From positions 1-64,000 of the forward strand of contig JAQNDB010000306.1 in NCBI GenBank assembly GCA_029204045.2: a stretch of DNA of 64,000 bases. Reading direction: 5' to 3'. The notes beneath the pieces were generated by a model. That model searched no databases, was not told where the DNA came from, and worked only from the letters and a program-made list of their open reading frames with translations. The first letter of the stretch is position 1. Each line of letters begins with the position of its first letter. A program made the position numbers and the translations under genes. Below, in pieces: positions 45,475 to 55,412 of the stretch. The DNA comes from Tillandsia leiboldiana. Its lineage: Eukaryota > Streptophyta > Magnoliopsida > Poales > Bromeliaceae.

Positions 45475-45790
45475 AAGGGCGAGCCACCCGCAGGCAGGGT
45501 GCCGCGCGGGGTCTGGCGCCGTGCTGGGCCGCCCGCAGGCGGGGCGCCCGCGCGGGGTCGGGCGCTGCGCAGGGCCGCCCGCGCATGCGGGCAGCACGCC
45601 GCGCGGGCCGGGCGCCGCGCGGGCCGGACGCCACGCGGGGCCGCTCGCATGCGGGCAGCGTGCCCGTGCATGGTCGGGCGCCGCTCGGGGTCTGGCGCCG
45701 CACGGGGGCGCCCGCGCAGGGTCTGGCGCCGCGCGGGGCCGCCCGCGCAGGCGGGCAGCGCGCCCGCGCGGGGTCGAATGCCGCGTAGGC
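45475..45790. repeat. GC-rich array in H LTR
   Basis: Irregular repeats of GGGTCTGGCGCCGCGCGGGGC and GCCCGCGCATGCGGGCAGC type. Confidence 0.8.
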
Positions 45791-47037
45791 CGCGCGCGCT
45801 TGGGGGCCGTCCATGCCTTGTCCCCGACTCGGGACGTCGCCGCCGCCGCCGGATCTGCGGGCCGCGTTCCGCGACCGACCAGGAGGGTCTGTTGTTCCTT
45901 GGTCTTCGTTGGAGGGGGGGGTTTCGAGTTACTGAATCCTTTGCAGTGGGATCGTGTAGGTCCAGGGCGCTTACCAAGACGCGGAGGAGTAGCGCGTTGA
46001 TCACCACACGAGACAGGTTGGTTTTTATTTTGAGACTTAGCGTAGGGCTTCCGACATTTGTGACGGTGTTAACTATATGTTTAACTGTGCTAATGCTGAT
46101 AATCTCTATGGTTCTCGCTCTTTGGTTGTACATTGTTTCTTGGTTACTATGCTCGAGGCTACGACACGCGCACCCGCAGTTTGGCCACCGCAAAGGGTGC
46201 GCTTTTCCGGAAAAGTGGTCTATCACCCGTGTAAACCCACGAGGTGACGTAGTGGGGCCCCCGTAGGTGAGGGGTTTTGAGGCGCCAAGGTGTGAGCGGT
46301 GCGACTCGACGGGGTAGGTGCTCGACGTGGTCAGGTTTTGCAGGTGTTCGTGTTATATTTCCCTCTTGGGAGGGTGGTTGCTCCGGATTGTCTTACGGTT
46401 GGATTTACTACTTTTTCCTGCTTCCCTTATTATTATCATGTCGCTGACTCCCCACTCCGTGACAGATTCTTTCAGTGGTGAGAGCTAGGCGACGGTGAGG
46501 CCGAGACAGGAGTTTTTGGGTCCATAGAGGCCCAAGACTGTATTTTTTTCTCTACTTCGCATTTCATTTGCCATTGTAGTCTACTGTGTGGTTCTCGATA
46601 CCCTCGTGGGGTCGGTGTGGATGTCGGTACTTTGCTCTCTAGCTATGAGGATGTTGAGTTTTGTTCCCTTTCTCTGTTTGGCCGTTTTCAAAGGAAAAAA
46701 AAAAAGAAAGAGAAAAAGAATTGCGAAAATCATTTTTAAAAATCTGGGTGTCGTGTGGGCACCGTTTTCAAAACCTTGTGGATTTATGGATTTCGAAAAC
46801 GGATTTCAAAACTTGAGTGTCGTGTGGGCACTGTTTTAAAAACTCTGTGGATTTATGGTTTTCAAAACTGTTTTAGAAATCTGGGTGCCGGGTGGGCACC
46901 GCTTGCAAAACTGTGGTTTTATCTTTTCAAGTTGATCGACCCCGAGAATTGTTTAGTTATGTATGTGTATGTGTTTGGAAACTGTTGTGATTGAATAAAC
47001 TACTATGATTGGATGTTGTATTAGCCGCGACGCCGTG

Positions 47038-47084
47038 CATATACAGAGGAGACTCTGTCCGTTTGCAGGGTGAATCTGTGTATG
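47038..47084 (+). other. LTR-end hairpin of H (3' LTR)
   Basis: CATATACAGA pairs with TCTGTGTATG (one T-G pair), 124 nt before the LTR end. Confidence 0.6.
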
Positions 47085-47208
47085 CGGCGGGTCTGGGCGC
47101 GCACTGGGGAAGAAGGCATTTCAAAAAAATTTATATGCAAAAAAAGAAAAACAAATCCCTATGTTTCCATTGACTATTTCCGCTGAACGAAACCCCCGGG
47201 GCGTGACA

Positions 47209-47810
47209 ATTGTACCCTAAACATGCATGCATTCTAATATAAGAATTAGAGAACCGTCCATCGGTTCTGGAGATGAAGCAACCCACCTGAAACGCTTTCC
47301 GCAGGCAAAGCTGAAGTCGGTGAAGAGCGTGGCCACCTGCTAACATAATCTGTTGAACCCGCATCCTCGGTACATGCCGCGCAAGCCTCGGCTCCAAACA
47401 ACAACACCCCAACACTGCAACACCACAACAAACAACATCACACACAACTCACTAATCATCCCACAAAACGTACACAAAACAGCATCGCTGTTTTTCCCAA
47501 ACAGCACAAAGAAGGCATTTCTCACCTCCAAGCAGTGCTCCAAAAATTCCAGAAAATTCGCGGTTCCGATCCACGCGACAAGTAGCCCCGAAACGAGTAT
47601 TTATACATCCCGTTCCGACACCTGTAGGCCAAGATACAATTTAAACAAGGCGATGCGTCGACAATCCTCAAAACTGCGAAAACTGCGGGATACAACCCGA
47701 AAGAAGCCTAAATCTCACCTTCGTAGATTCCTCAGAAAAATCTAAGAAAAATATCAGCGCGTTCCTCTCGAAGAGTAAATGTGAATCGAGTCCTTAAACG
47801 CCTTATTCTG
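47209..47810 (-). other. Unassigned 602 bp with promoter-like features
   Basis: Between the right end of H and the 3' LTR of I. On the minus strand a TATAAATA box (complement of 47598-47605) sits in TGTATAAATACTCG, and a splice-donor-like GGAG/GTGAGAAATG follows about 80 nt later. A second donor-like ACGAAG/GTGAG is at about 47718. No coding domain or LTR edge is seen. It could be the U3/leader of an undescribed LTR or a promoter fragment of a host gene. Confidence 0.4.
47598..47605 (-). promoter_or_regulatory. TATA box in unassigned segment
   Basis: TATAAATA on the minus strand, within a moderately GC-balanced context. Confidence 0.45.
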
Positions 47811-47893
47811 TGTCACGCCCCGGGGTTTAACCAAGCTCCCTTTTTTTTTTTTTTTGAAAATCTTTCTTCCCAGGCGCGTGCCCAGACCCGCCA

Positions 47894-47940
47894 CATATAC
47901 AGATTTACTCCGCAAACGGGCAGAGTCTCCTCTGTATATG
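47894..47940 (-). other. LTR-end hairpin of element I
   Basis: CATATACAGA and TCTGTATATG pair perfectly (10 bp), 83 nt from the LTR edge; repeated at 55495-55541 in the 5' LTR. Confidence 0.65.
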
Positions 47941-48705
47941 CACGGCGTCGCGGCTCATACAACATCCAATCACAACATTCAGTCAACTCAATTATTTGTA
48001 AATACAGCTACTCATGCACAACAGGTTGAACTCGGGGCAGATTAATTTGAAAGCATAAATCCATGGTTCGAAAGTAGTGCCCACCCGGCACTTAGATTTC
48101 TAAAACAGTTTCGAAAGTCATAAATCCACAGGGTTTTGAAATCGGTGCCCACACGACACCCAGACTTTTAAAACGGTTTTCGCAAATCTTTTCTTTGTTT
48201 ACTTTCCATCTTAAAAACAGCCCAGCAGTACTAGAAACTAAAATCAACATACTCAAATCTGAAAGCAAAATACCGACATCCACACCGACCCCACGAGGGT
48301 ATCGAGAACCACACCGTAGACTACAATATCAAATGAAAAAAGAATAAGATAAGCGAGAAGAATTAAAGTCTAGGGCCCCCAAGGACCCGCAAGCTCCTGT
48401 CTCGGCCTCACTGTCGGCTAGCTCTCACCCCCGAACGAACCTGTCGCGGAGTGGGAAGTCAGCAACATAATAAACATAGGGAAAGCAGGAAAGCAAGTAA
48501 TAACTCCAACCGTCAAACTATCCGGAGCAACCACCCTCCCGTGAGGGAAAAGTAAACACGAACACCTGCAATGAAACCTGACCACGTCGAGCATCAACGT
48601 CGACGGGTCGCACCGCTCATACCTTGGCGCCTCAAACCCCACCACAACGGGGGCCCCACTACGACACCTCGTGGGTATACACGGGTCAACGACCACTTTT
48701 CCGGA

Positions 48706-48719
48706 AAAGCGCACCCTCT
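48706..48719. promoter_or_regulatory. Conserved LTR palindrome CTTTTCCGGAAAAG (I)
   Basis: Same palindrome and flanking block as in B and H, read on the opposite strand. Also at about 56295 and 58007 in the other LTR copies. Confidence 0.55.
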
Positions 48720-48898
48720 GCGGTGGCCAAACCGCGGGTGCGCGTGTTGCAGCCTCGAGCATAGTAATCATGAAACAATATACATATACGTCCAAGTATG
48801 CAAATATACATCCATGCATGAGTACTATATGAACAGTGTATAATCTAAACATAAGCACCGTAGAACCATACGAAATAATTAATGCCTTTCTACAATGT

Positions 48899-49110
48899 TT
48901 AATCCAAGTACAAGATCCATAGCATTTTAAAAATCAGCACAGTTAAGCACATAATGTCTAAAGCCCATCGATATTTAATCCAAATCCAAGATCCATAGCA
49001 TTTCAAAAATCAGCACAATTAAACACATAATGTCTAAAACCCATCGTTATTTAATCCAAATACAAGATCCATAGCATTTTAAAAATCAGCACAATTAAAC
49101 CCATAAGCTT
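48899..49110. repeat. 76-bp tandem repeat in I LTR
   Basis: AATCCAAGTACAAGATCCATAG starts at 48901 and recurs at 48977 and 49053, about 2.7 copies. Copies of the array are also in the LTRs at 56497 and 58216. Confidence 0.85.
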
Positions 49111-49299
49111 GACCTCGTCCAACGGATAAGACTAGTTGCTAAGGCTTTAAAAGTAAAACCCACCTCTACTAGCGACGAACAAGGCGCTACTCCCCCGTGT
49201 CCCGGTGCGCTCTCCGAACCACGAAGTTCCCCGAGAAAAATATCAGTAGCCGACAGCATGGAACAAGGGGACGAAAGACTGCACGGATCCCGTCGCGGC

Positions 49300-49620
49300 G
49301 ATGACCCCGCGCTGCCGCGCTGGCCGCACGCGTGTCGGAGCCCCGTGCGGTGTGAGACCCGCACGGTTCCCTGACTGCGGCGGCCCCCGCTCGGTGCCTG
49401 GTCCCGCGCGGGTGCCCAGTCCGCACGCACGGGCGGCCCCGCGCGGCGCCCAGGCCCCGCGCGGGTGCCCAGCCCGCACGCACGGGCGGCCCCGCGCGGC
49501 GCCCAGGCCCCGCGCGGGTGCCCAGCCCGCACGCACGGGCGGCCCCGCGCGGCGCCCAGGCCCCGCGCGGGTGCCCAACCCGCGCGCCCAGGCGACCCAG
49601 CCCTGCGCGCATCCGGCGCC
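49300..49620. repeat. GC-rich array in I LTR, 53-bp unit
   Basis: GGGCGGCCCCGCGCGGCGCC at 49431, 49484 and 49537 (period 53), with related flanking sequence. Copies at about 56890-57200 (many small differences) and 58620-58930. Confidence 0.85.
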
Positions 49621-50344
49621 TCGCGACGGCGGCGGCGTGGCAGACCGGATCATCCCGCCTTCCCCCGTATGATGGTTCGAAGGAAACCCTAGAAAAATAA
49701 ATAAAAACTCACCGAAACTTCGCGCTTCCGATTCGCCGGTGAAGAGGGAGGAAGAGGCGAGTATCGTCCCTCGCTCGCTGCCGGGTTTACGTGGGGAGGA
49801 CGATGGCCCCTTCCTTCTCCTCGCCGCGCTCAACAATTCTTCACTCCGTCTTGCAAGAAGTCGAGGTTCGGAAAAAAGGAGGGTTTCTCGCTCGCCTTCA
49901 AAAAGAGGAACCGTCGTACGGGATAAGGAGAGTGGGAAAACCCTAAGTCATCCCACACAAATTTAAACCAGTCGGTCAAAGGGATCGGGGGAAAAGGAAA
50001 TTAAACCTAAGTCCCCAAATAAAAGAAAACGAACCCGGGTCTGGTTTACCTCGAAAGACGTGCTAAACGCCTGAACGGCTAAACCACTTGAAAAATTTAT
50101 TCCGGGAGATTCTGGGGTCGAAAAACAGATCCGATCGCGCCACCGGATTCCAATTCGCGAGCTTTATTGTCTAAAAATACCCGCGAGCCCCGACGGCCTG
50201 CCCAGAAATAAAGAAATAGAAGTTACACCCCGAATCCCCTTAGTCGGAAAACGGTTCAATCAGGACCGCGAGAAAGGCAACAAGACAGTTAAACCCGCAG
50301 TTACTACACCACTCACCTCATAAAACGAGTTTCGTCCCCGAAAC

Positions 50345-53300
50345 TCAAAACTGGGTCGTGGTGAACAGAAAGGGGTAGCACTCTCTCATTTTCGACTCCA
50401 GTTCCCACGTCGCCTCTCGCTCTTCATGGTTGTTCCAGAGTACCTTCACATAGGGGATGACTCGGTTTCGCAGCGTCTTACTTTCCCTTGCCAGGATTCG
50501 CACTGGGATTTCTTCGAAGCTTAGGTCTTCTTTGAGTTCGAGGGTAGAGACGTCCAAAACATGCGCTGGGTCGGACAGGTACTTTCGAAGCATCGAAACG
50601 TGGAACACGTCATGAACTCGGTTGAGGTTTGGTGGTAGGGCAAGGCGGTAAGCCACCGGGCCAATGCGCTCCAGGATCTCGAAAGGCCCTACGTACCGTG
50701 GACTCAGTTTTCCCCTCAGCCCGAAACGCTTGATTCCCTTGGATGGTGAGACTCGTAGCAGCACGTGTTCCCCCACTTGAAATTCCAGGTCGCGGCGCCT
50801 CTGATCTGCGTAGCTCTTTTGTCGACTCTGGGCAGTCAGTATGCGCTGTCTGATGAGGCGTACTTTTTCTTCAGTTTCTTCCACAAGGTCGGGTCCCAAG
50901 AACTTCCGTTCCCCTAAGTCGTCCCAACAGATCGGGGATCGGCAACGCCTTCCGTATAAGGCCTCGTAGGGCGCCATTTGAATGCTAGCCTGGTAGCTGT
51001 TGTTGTAGGCGAATTCCACGAGGGGTAGGTAGCGTGACCAACCGACTCCCCAGTCTAGCACACAGGCGCGAAGCATGTCTTCGAGAGTCTGAATCACTCG
51101 CTCCGACTGTCCGTCCGTCTGGGGGTGGAAGGCCGTGCTGAACTGTAGTTTGGTCCCCAGAGCCTGCTGTAGATTCTGCCAGAACTTCGAAACAAAACGC
51201 GTGTCCCTATCCGAGGTGATCGATGCCGGTACTCCATGTAATCTTACGATCTCACTGATGTAGACTTGAGCCAACCGTTCACGGGTCCATGTTGTGTGAA
51301 TGGGCAGGAAATGTGCCGACTTGGTTAACCGGTCCACGATAACCCAGATCGTGTCATGCCCCTGCTGCGAACGTGGGAACCCCGTGACAAAATCCATGGT
51401 GATTCTGTCCCACTTCCACTCTGGTACCGGCAAGGGCTGTAACCTTCCCGCTGGTCGCTGGTGCTCAGCCTTAATTTGTTGACATACTAGGCAATGAGCT
51501 ACGTGACGCGTCACATCCCCCTTCAGTCTAGGCCACCAGAAGGTCTGTTTGAGGTCCCTGTACATCTTCGTGCCTCCTGGGTGCGCCGTATAAGGGGCGC
51601 GGTGTGCCTCTGCCAAAATTTCCTCCTTCAATTCCGATGAATCCGGCACGCAAATCCGCCCGCGGAACCGTAGGGTGCCATCGCCTTCCACCGAAAAGTC
51701 GTTCTCTTGGTTCAGGGAGATCTTGTTTCGCACGAGTTGTAAGTGAGAGTCAGTCTGTTGCCCCTCCCGGATCTTCTCGAACAGCGTCGGCTTGACTGAC
51801 AAGGTTAACAGTTGTGCGACCACGCCCGCTGGCACCACTTCCAACTTCAGTCGTGCAAACTCCGCGATCAAACCGCTCTGCTCCGTTAGCGTGCTCACAG
51901 GCATCCCCTCCAGTTGCTCCTTTCGGCTCAGGGCGTCTGCCACCACATTTGCCTTCCCGGGGTGGTATTGAATTGTTAGATCGTAATCCTTCAACAACTC
52001 CAACCACCGTCTCTGCCGCAAATTTAATTCCTTTTGAGTGAACAGGTATTTAAGACTTTGGTGATCCGAGAAGACATTACAGTGGACACCAAAGAGGTAA
52101 TGTCTCCATAACTTTAAAACGAAGACCACCGCGGCTAGCTCCAAATCATGTATCGGGTAGTTCTTTTCGTGATCTTTCAGCTGCCGGGAAGCATAGGCTA
52201 TTACTTTCCCTTGTTGCATCAAAACACCCCCGAGGCCGATCCTCGATGCATCACAGTACACTTCATAATCCTCTCCGGGCGTCGGTAGTACAAGAATTGG
52301 TGCCCTCGTTAACCTCCTTTTGAGTTCTTCGAAGCTCTCCTGGCACTTAGCCGTCCAAACAAATTTCTCTCCCTTCTTTGTCAGTCGGTTTAAAGGGGCC
52401 GCAATCTTCGAAAATCCCTCGACGAAGCGTCTGTAATATCCGGCCAGGCCCAGGAAGCTGCGGATCTCCGTCACTGAAGTCGGCGGCTGCCAGTCCATCA
52501 CTGCCTCCACCTTCTTGGGGTCCACGGCGATTCCTTCTGCCGAGATCACGTGTCCTAGAAAACCCACTTCGCGAAGCCAGAATTCACATTTCTTAAGTTT
52601 GGCAAAAAGCTTCTGATCCCTGAGAGTCTGGAGGATGGTTCGCAAGTGGTCTTCGTGCTCCTCGTCGGTGTCTGAATAGATCAAAATGTCGTCGATGAAG
52701 ACCACTACAAACCGATCTATGAAAGGCCTGAAAATCCGGTTCATCATATCCATGAACACCGCGGGGGCGTTCGTAAGCCCGAACGGCATAACGGTAAATT
52801 CGTAGTGGCCATACCGGGTTCGGAAGGCGGTCTTCGGGATATCTTCATTCCGTACTCGGAGTTGGTGGTAGCCTGATTGCAGGTCAATTTTTGAGAAAAC
52901 CGTCGCTCCCCGTAGCTGGTCGAAGAGGTCGTCGATTCTGGGCAGGGGGTACTTGTTCTTCACCGTAACCTTGTTTATTCCTCTGTAGTCAATGCAAAGT
53001 CGCAGGCTCCCGTCTTTCTTCCGCACAAAGAGTACCGGGGCGCCCCAGGGCGACACACTTGGCCTGATAAAACCCTTGTCCAAGAGGTCTTCAAGTTGCG
53101 CCTTTAGCTCTTTCAACTCTGCGAAGGCCATTCGGTAAGGCGCCTTCGTGATCGGCTGTGTACCCGGTACGAGTTCAATAGGGAAAACCACCTCACGCTC
53201 TGGGGGCATCCCGGGCAATTCCGTCGGGAAAACCTCGGGGAAATCCCTCGCCACCGGAATGTCAGAAAGCGTCGTCGAGGGTCGGGTGACCAGATCCACC

Positions 53301-54436
53301 GACGCCAAGTAGGCCACACACCCACCCTCTACCAATCTTCTGGCCCGTGCTGCAGAGATGACCGCTGGAAAGGTGGTGCTCTTGCACGCCAGGTATACGT
53401 TTTCAGGAAAACCCGGTACTTGTAGTCGTACCTGCCGCTTATCACAATCGATAAGCGCTTGGTACCCTGCAAGCCAGTCCATGCCTAGCACTACATCGTA
53501 CTCCTTCAGGGGAATTACCACCAAATCCCATGGGCAGGATTGTCGCCCCAGCTTAATCGAGCAGGCGGGCGCAAGGCTATACGCCTCCACAGGTCCACCC
53601 GCCGTAAGGACCGTCAAACGACTTTGGAGAGGTAGCTCCCCAAGACCATGCACAGACACGAAATCACGAGACACGAAAGAATGTGTTGCTCCGGTATCAA
53701 ACAAGGTTCTAGCACGGGAATTGGAAACAGAAGTAATACCTGCTAGAGCATCCTCCGCCGGATCCGTCTCATGGTGGGTCATCGAGTAGATTCTCCCGCC
53801 CGTCTGAGGTCGTCCTCCCCCCTCTCTCCGAGGTGCAGGGGGTCTAGAGGTTGACCCCATAGGAGCCTTGTCTCGCCCAGAAAGTTGTGGCGAAGGTGCT
53901 GAAGCCGCTGAGGACGCTGTTCCCAGGATTAAGGGGCAGTTGCGGCGATAGTGCCCCTGCTTGCCGCAACGGAAGCAGTGGTCCCCCTTTTGGGGGCAGT
54001 TCAACACTCGGTGCGTCCCTCCGCAAATGACGCACGGTCTGTCCTCTTGTCTCGGTCCTCCCGCAGGTGCGCTCCGTGATCCCGTAGGTGGCCTCCACCG
54101 CTTGGGAGGTCGGTTCCCGCTAGCGGAGCTTCCCCCAGAAAAGTGTTGCTGGCGCTTCCTGTCTTCCCGCTGGGCCAAACCCTCTCTTCTGGAGCGGGTA
54201 ACAGCGAACCCGCGCTCCACCGTTGTGGCCCTGTCGACCACCCCCTGAAAAGTGTGCAGGTCCGCTGCTTGCACCACCTCGAAAATATCACTTCGTAAGC
54301 CATCCACAAAGAGTTGTGCCTTGTGGGACTCGTCCCTGATAACAAATGGGACGCAGTTGGCCAGCCTTGCGAACTTGCGTTGGTACTCCATTACCGTATT
54401 GTCCCCTTGTTGAATGTGATTTAGGTCGTCTTCCAA
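50345..54436 (-). CDS. pol: Gag-pol of element I (gag C-terminal half to chromodomain)
   Basis: 1363 codons open, starting at an internal gag Met after a frameshift. Residues 1-100 are capsid; CCHC zinc knuckle at 154-167 (CFRCGKQGHYRRNC) preceded by a second Cys/His cluster near 135-148; protease DTGA at 247-250; reverse transcriptase about 420-640 with catalytic FIDD at 580-583; RNase H about 690-800 (YCDASRIGLGG, FSDHQSLKYL); integrase HHCC part about 920-970, core with DFVTGFP, SDRDTRFVS and QTDGQSERVIQ; then SH3-like C-terminus and chromodomain (IPYVKVLWNNHEEREATWELE). Catalytic residues of all domains look intact. It copies the element RNA to DNA and inserts it. It is not a full autonomous product because gag upstream is out of frame. 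Confidence 0.92.
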   Translation of the reverse strand: MEDDLNHIQQGDNTVMEYQRKFARLANCVPFVIRDESHKAQLFVDGLRSDIFEVVQAADLHTFQGVVDRATTVERGFAVTRSRREGLAQREDRKRQQHFSGGSSASGNRPPKRWRPPTGSRSAPAGGPRQEDRPCVICGGTHRVLNCPQKGDHCFRCGKQGHYRRNCPLILGTASSAASAPSPQLSGRDKAPMGSTSRPPAPRREGGGRPQTGGRIYSMTHHETDPAEDALAGITSVSNSRARTLFDTGATHSFVSRDFVSVHGLGELPLQSRLTVLTAGGPVEAYSLAPACSIKLGRQSCPWDLVVIPLKEYDVVLGMDWLAGYQALIDCDKRQVRLQVPGFPENVYLACKSTTFPAVISAARARRLVEGGCVAYLASVDLVTRPSTTLSDIPVARDFPEVFPTELPGMPPEREVVFPIELVPGTQPITKAPYRMAFAELKELKAQLEDLLDKGFIRPSVSPWGAPVLFVRKKDGSLRLCIDYRGINKVTVKNKYPLPRIDDLFDQLRGATVFSKIDLQSGYHQLRVRNEDIPKTAFRTRYGHYEFTVMPFGLTNAPAVFMDMMNRIFRPFIDRFVVVFIDDILIYSDTDEEHEDHLRTILQTLRDQKLFAKLKKCEFWLREVGFLGHVISAEGIAVDPKKVEAVMDWQPPTSVTEIRSFLGLAGYYRRFVEGFSKIAAPLNRLTKKGEKFVWTAKCQESFEELKRRLTRAPILVLPTPGEDYEVYCDASRIGLGGVLMQQGKVIAYASRQLKDHEKNYPIHDLELAAVVFVLKLWRHYLFGVHCNVFSDHQSLKYLFTQKELNLRQRRWLELLKDYDLTIQYHPGKANVVADALSRKEQLEGMPVSTLTEQSGLIAEFARLKLEVVPAGVVAQLLTLSVKPTLFEKIREGQQTDSHLQLVRNKISLNQENDFSVEGDGTLRFRGRICVPDSSELKEEILAEAHRAPYTAHPGGTKMYRDLKQTFWWPRLKGDVTRHVAHCLVCQQIKAEHQRPAGRLQPLPVPEWKWDRITMDFVTGFPRSQQGHDTIWVIVDRLTKSAHFLPIHTTWTRERLAQVYISEIVRLHGVPASITSDRDTRFVSKFWQNLQQALGTKLQFSTAFHPQTDGQSERVIQTLEDMLRACVLDWGVGWSRYLPLVEFAYNNSYQASIQMAPYEALYGRRCRSPICWDDLGERKFLGPDLVEETEEKVRLIRQRILTAQSRQKSYADQRRRDLEFQVGEHVLLRVSPSKGIKRFGLRGKLSPRYVGPFEILERIGPVAYRLALPPNLNRVHDVFHVSMLRKYLSDPAHVLDVSTLELKEDLSFEEIPVRILARESKTLRNRVIPYVKVLWNNHEEREATWELESKMRECYPFLFTTTQF

Positions 54437-55176
54437 TTGTCGTTTAACACTGTGGAGAAGAAGGCTCCGAACAACTCCTTTTTGAACTTAGTCCACGATG
54501 GAAGCGCGGTGCCCCTGGAGGGGTCTGGACGCACCGTCTTCCACCACAAACGGGCGTTCCCCTCCAAGCAGTGGACCGCTAGGGGAACCCGCTCGTCATC
54601 CTCCATGAGTAGGTCTTCGAAAAGTTTTCCATCGACCCCACCCATTTCTCGACGACCCACGGATCAGTCGTGTCCCCTTCGAACGTGGGCGGGTCGTATT
54701 TCTTGAAGTCTCTCAGGTTGGCCCGCACTCGATCCCGCTCAGCCAGCGGAACCGACCCCTCCCCCACGGAAACGGCGGCCACGGTGGGGGAGGGTGTCAC
54801 CACTGTCTCTCCCAGGGAACTCCCGCCAGTGATTCCCGGCGCCGTTCCCGTTGTCGTTGTCGCAGCTGCTGCTGCTGGCGTCAAATTCTGAGCTGGCGGC
54901 ATCTCCGCTGCCGTCGCTGGTGGAGGGGCCACGCCTGCCCCGACCCCCGTCGCCTGCGGTCCCGTGGCTGGCGCGGTTGGCCCCGGCGGAGGGGCCTGGG
55001 CAACTGTCACTGGTTGCGGCCTGTTGCTGTTGCGACAGCTGGCGCACGTGGTCCGTCAGGGTCGCCAGCTGCCCTGCCATCTCCCGCAATTGCTGCCGCA
55101 GGAGTTGGTTCTCAGTGGCCACCGATGCCGTCGCATCTGCTCCTGTATCCTCGACCGATGATCTAGTTCGAACCAT
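54421..55176 (-). pseudogene. gag: gag N-terminal half of element I (frameshifted)
   Basis: Probable start is Met at 55176 (MVRTRSS). A leucine-rich coiled-coil-like segment NQLLRQQLREMAGQLATLTDHVRQ is followed by a Pro/Ala/Thr-rich region in a second frame and a capsid part in a third (FEDLLMEDDERVPLAVHCLEGNARLWWKT). A T missing from the run near 54630 relative to element J, and a further break near 54460 shared with J, explain two of the shifts. Confidence 0.8.
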
Positions 55177-55392
55177 TGTAGTCTGTACAGACATATCGCA
55201 AAAAAAAATAAGCTCTAAACTCCACTAGCAACGAACAACCACAATCGAGAGATAAGAACCTAGTACCCCCCCCCCCCCTCGATCGCTCACGTTTCTATAC
55301 TATTATGTCTTACACGTTCATTTCCTTGTAGTTAAGTGTGGTGTCTCTGTGGATGTCGGGTACTGACTGTCGTGATTTGGACACTGAACCTC

Positions 55393-55404
55393 GCTCTGAT
55401 ACCA
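55393..55404 (-). other. Primer-binding site of element I
   Basis: GCTCTGATACCA, the complement of TGGTATCAGAGC, 8 nt from the LTR edge at 55413. Confidence 0.9.
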
Positions 55405-55412
55405 TCTTAATC

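Larger units (their letters stand above)
39239..47208 (+). mobile_element. Element H, defective chromovirus
   Basis: 5' LTR reduced to its last 248 bp (39239-39486), PBS, leader, an inserted segment (about 39650-41046), protease remnant to chromodomain (41423-44715) and a full 3' LTR (44804-47208). The retained 5' LTR piece matches 46961-47208. Gag is missing. No matching target-site duplication was found, so the left side is rearranged. Confidence 0.88.
44804..47208 (+). repeat. 3' LTR of element H
   Basis: 2405 bp, TGTAGTAACCACC to CCCCGGGGCGTGACA, after the purine-rich AAGAGGTGAGTGG. Candidate splice donor GAG/GTGCGT at 45380 and acceptor CCTTTGCAG ending 45946 bracket the GC-rich array (about 45475-45790). 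Palindrome CTTTTCCGGAAAAG at 46202-46215 and TGACGTAG near 46245 are conserved with B. Three imperfect copies of a segment with CGTGTGGGCACCGTTTTCAAAA lie at about 46740-46925. Confidence 0.88.
47811..50308 (-). repeat. 3' LTR of element I
   Basis: 2498 bp; on the minus strand TGTAGTAACTGCGGG to CCCCGGGGCGTGACA. Contains the hairpin (47894-47940), palindrome CTTTTCCGGAAAAG (48706-48719), a 76-bp tandem repeat, a GC-rich array and a donor-like TTTCG/GTGAGTT at 49712 upstream of the array. Confidence 0.9.

Noticed and set aside
38694..47208. H and Cassandra as one integrated unit with target duplication
   Set aside because: Flanks TCACC and ATTGT do not match, so unlike element B this cannot be shown.
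53358..53789. Plus-strand frames opposite the pol of I and J (also 54851-55228 and 62671-63102)
   Set aside because: Antisense shadows of a well-supported coding region, with no domain of their own.
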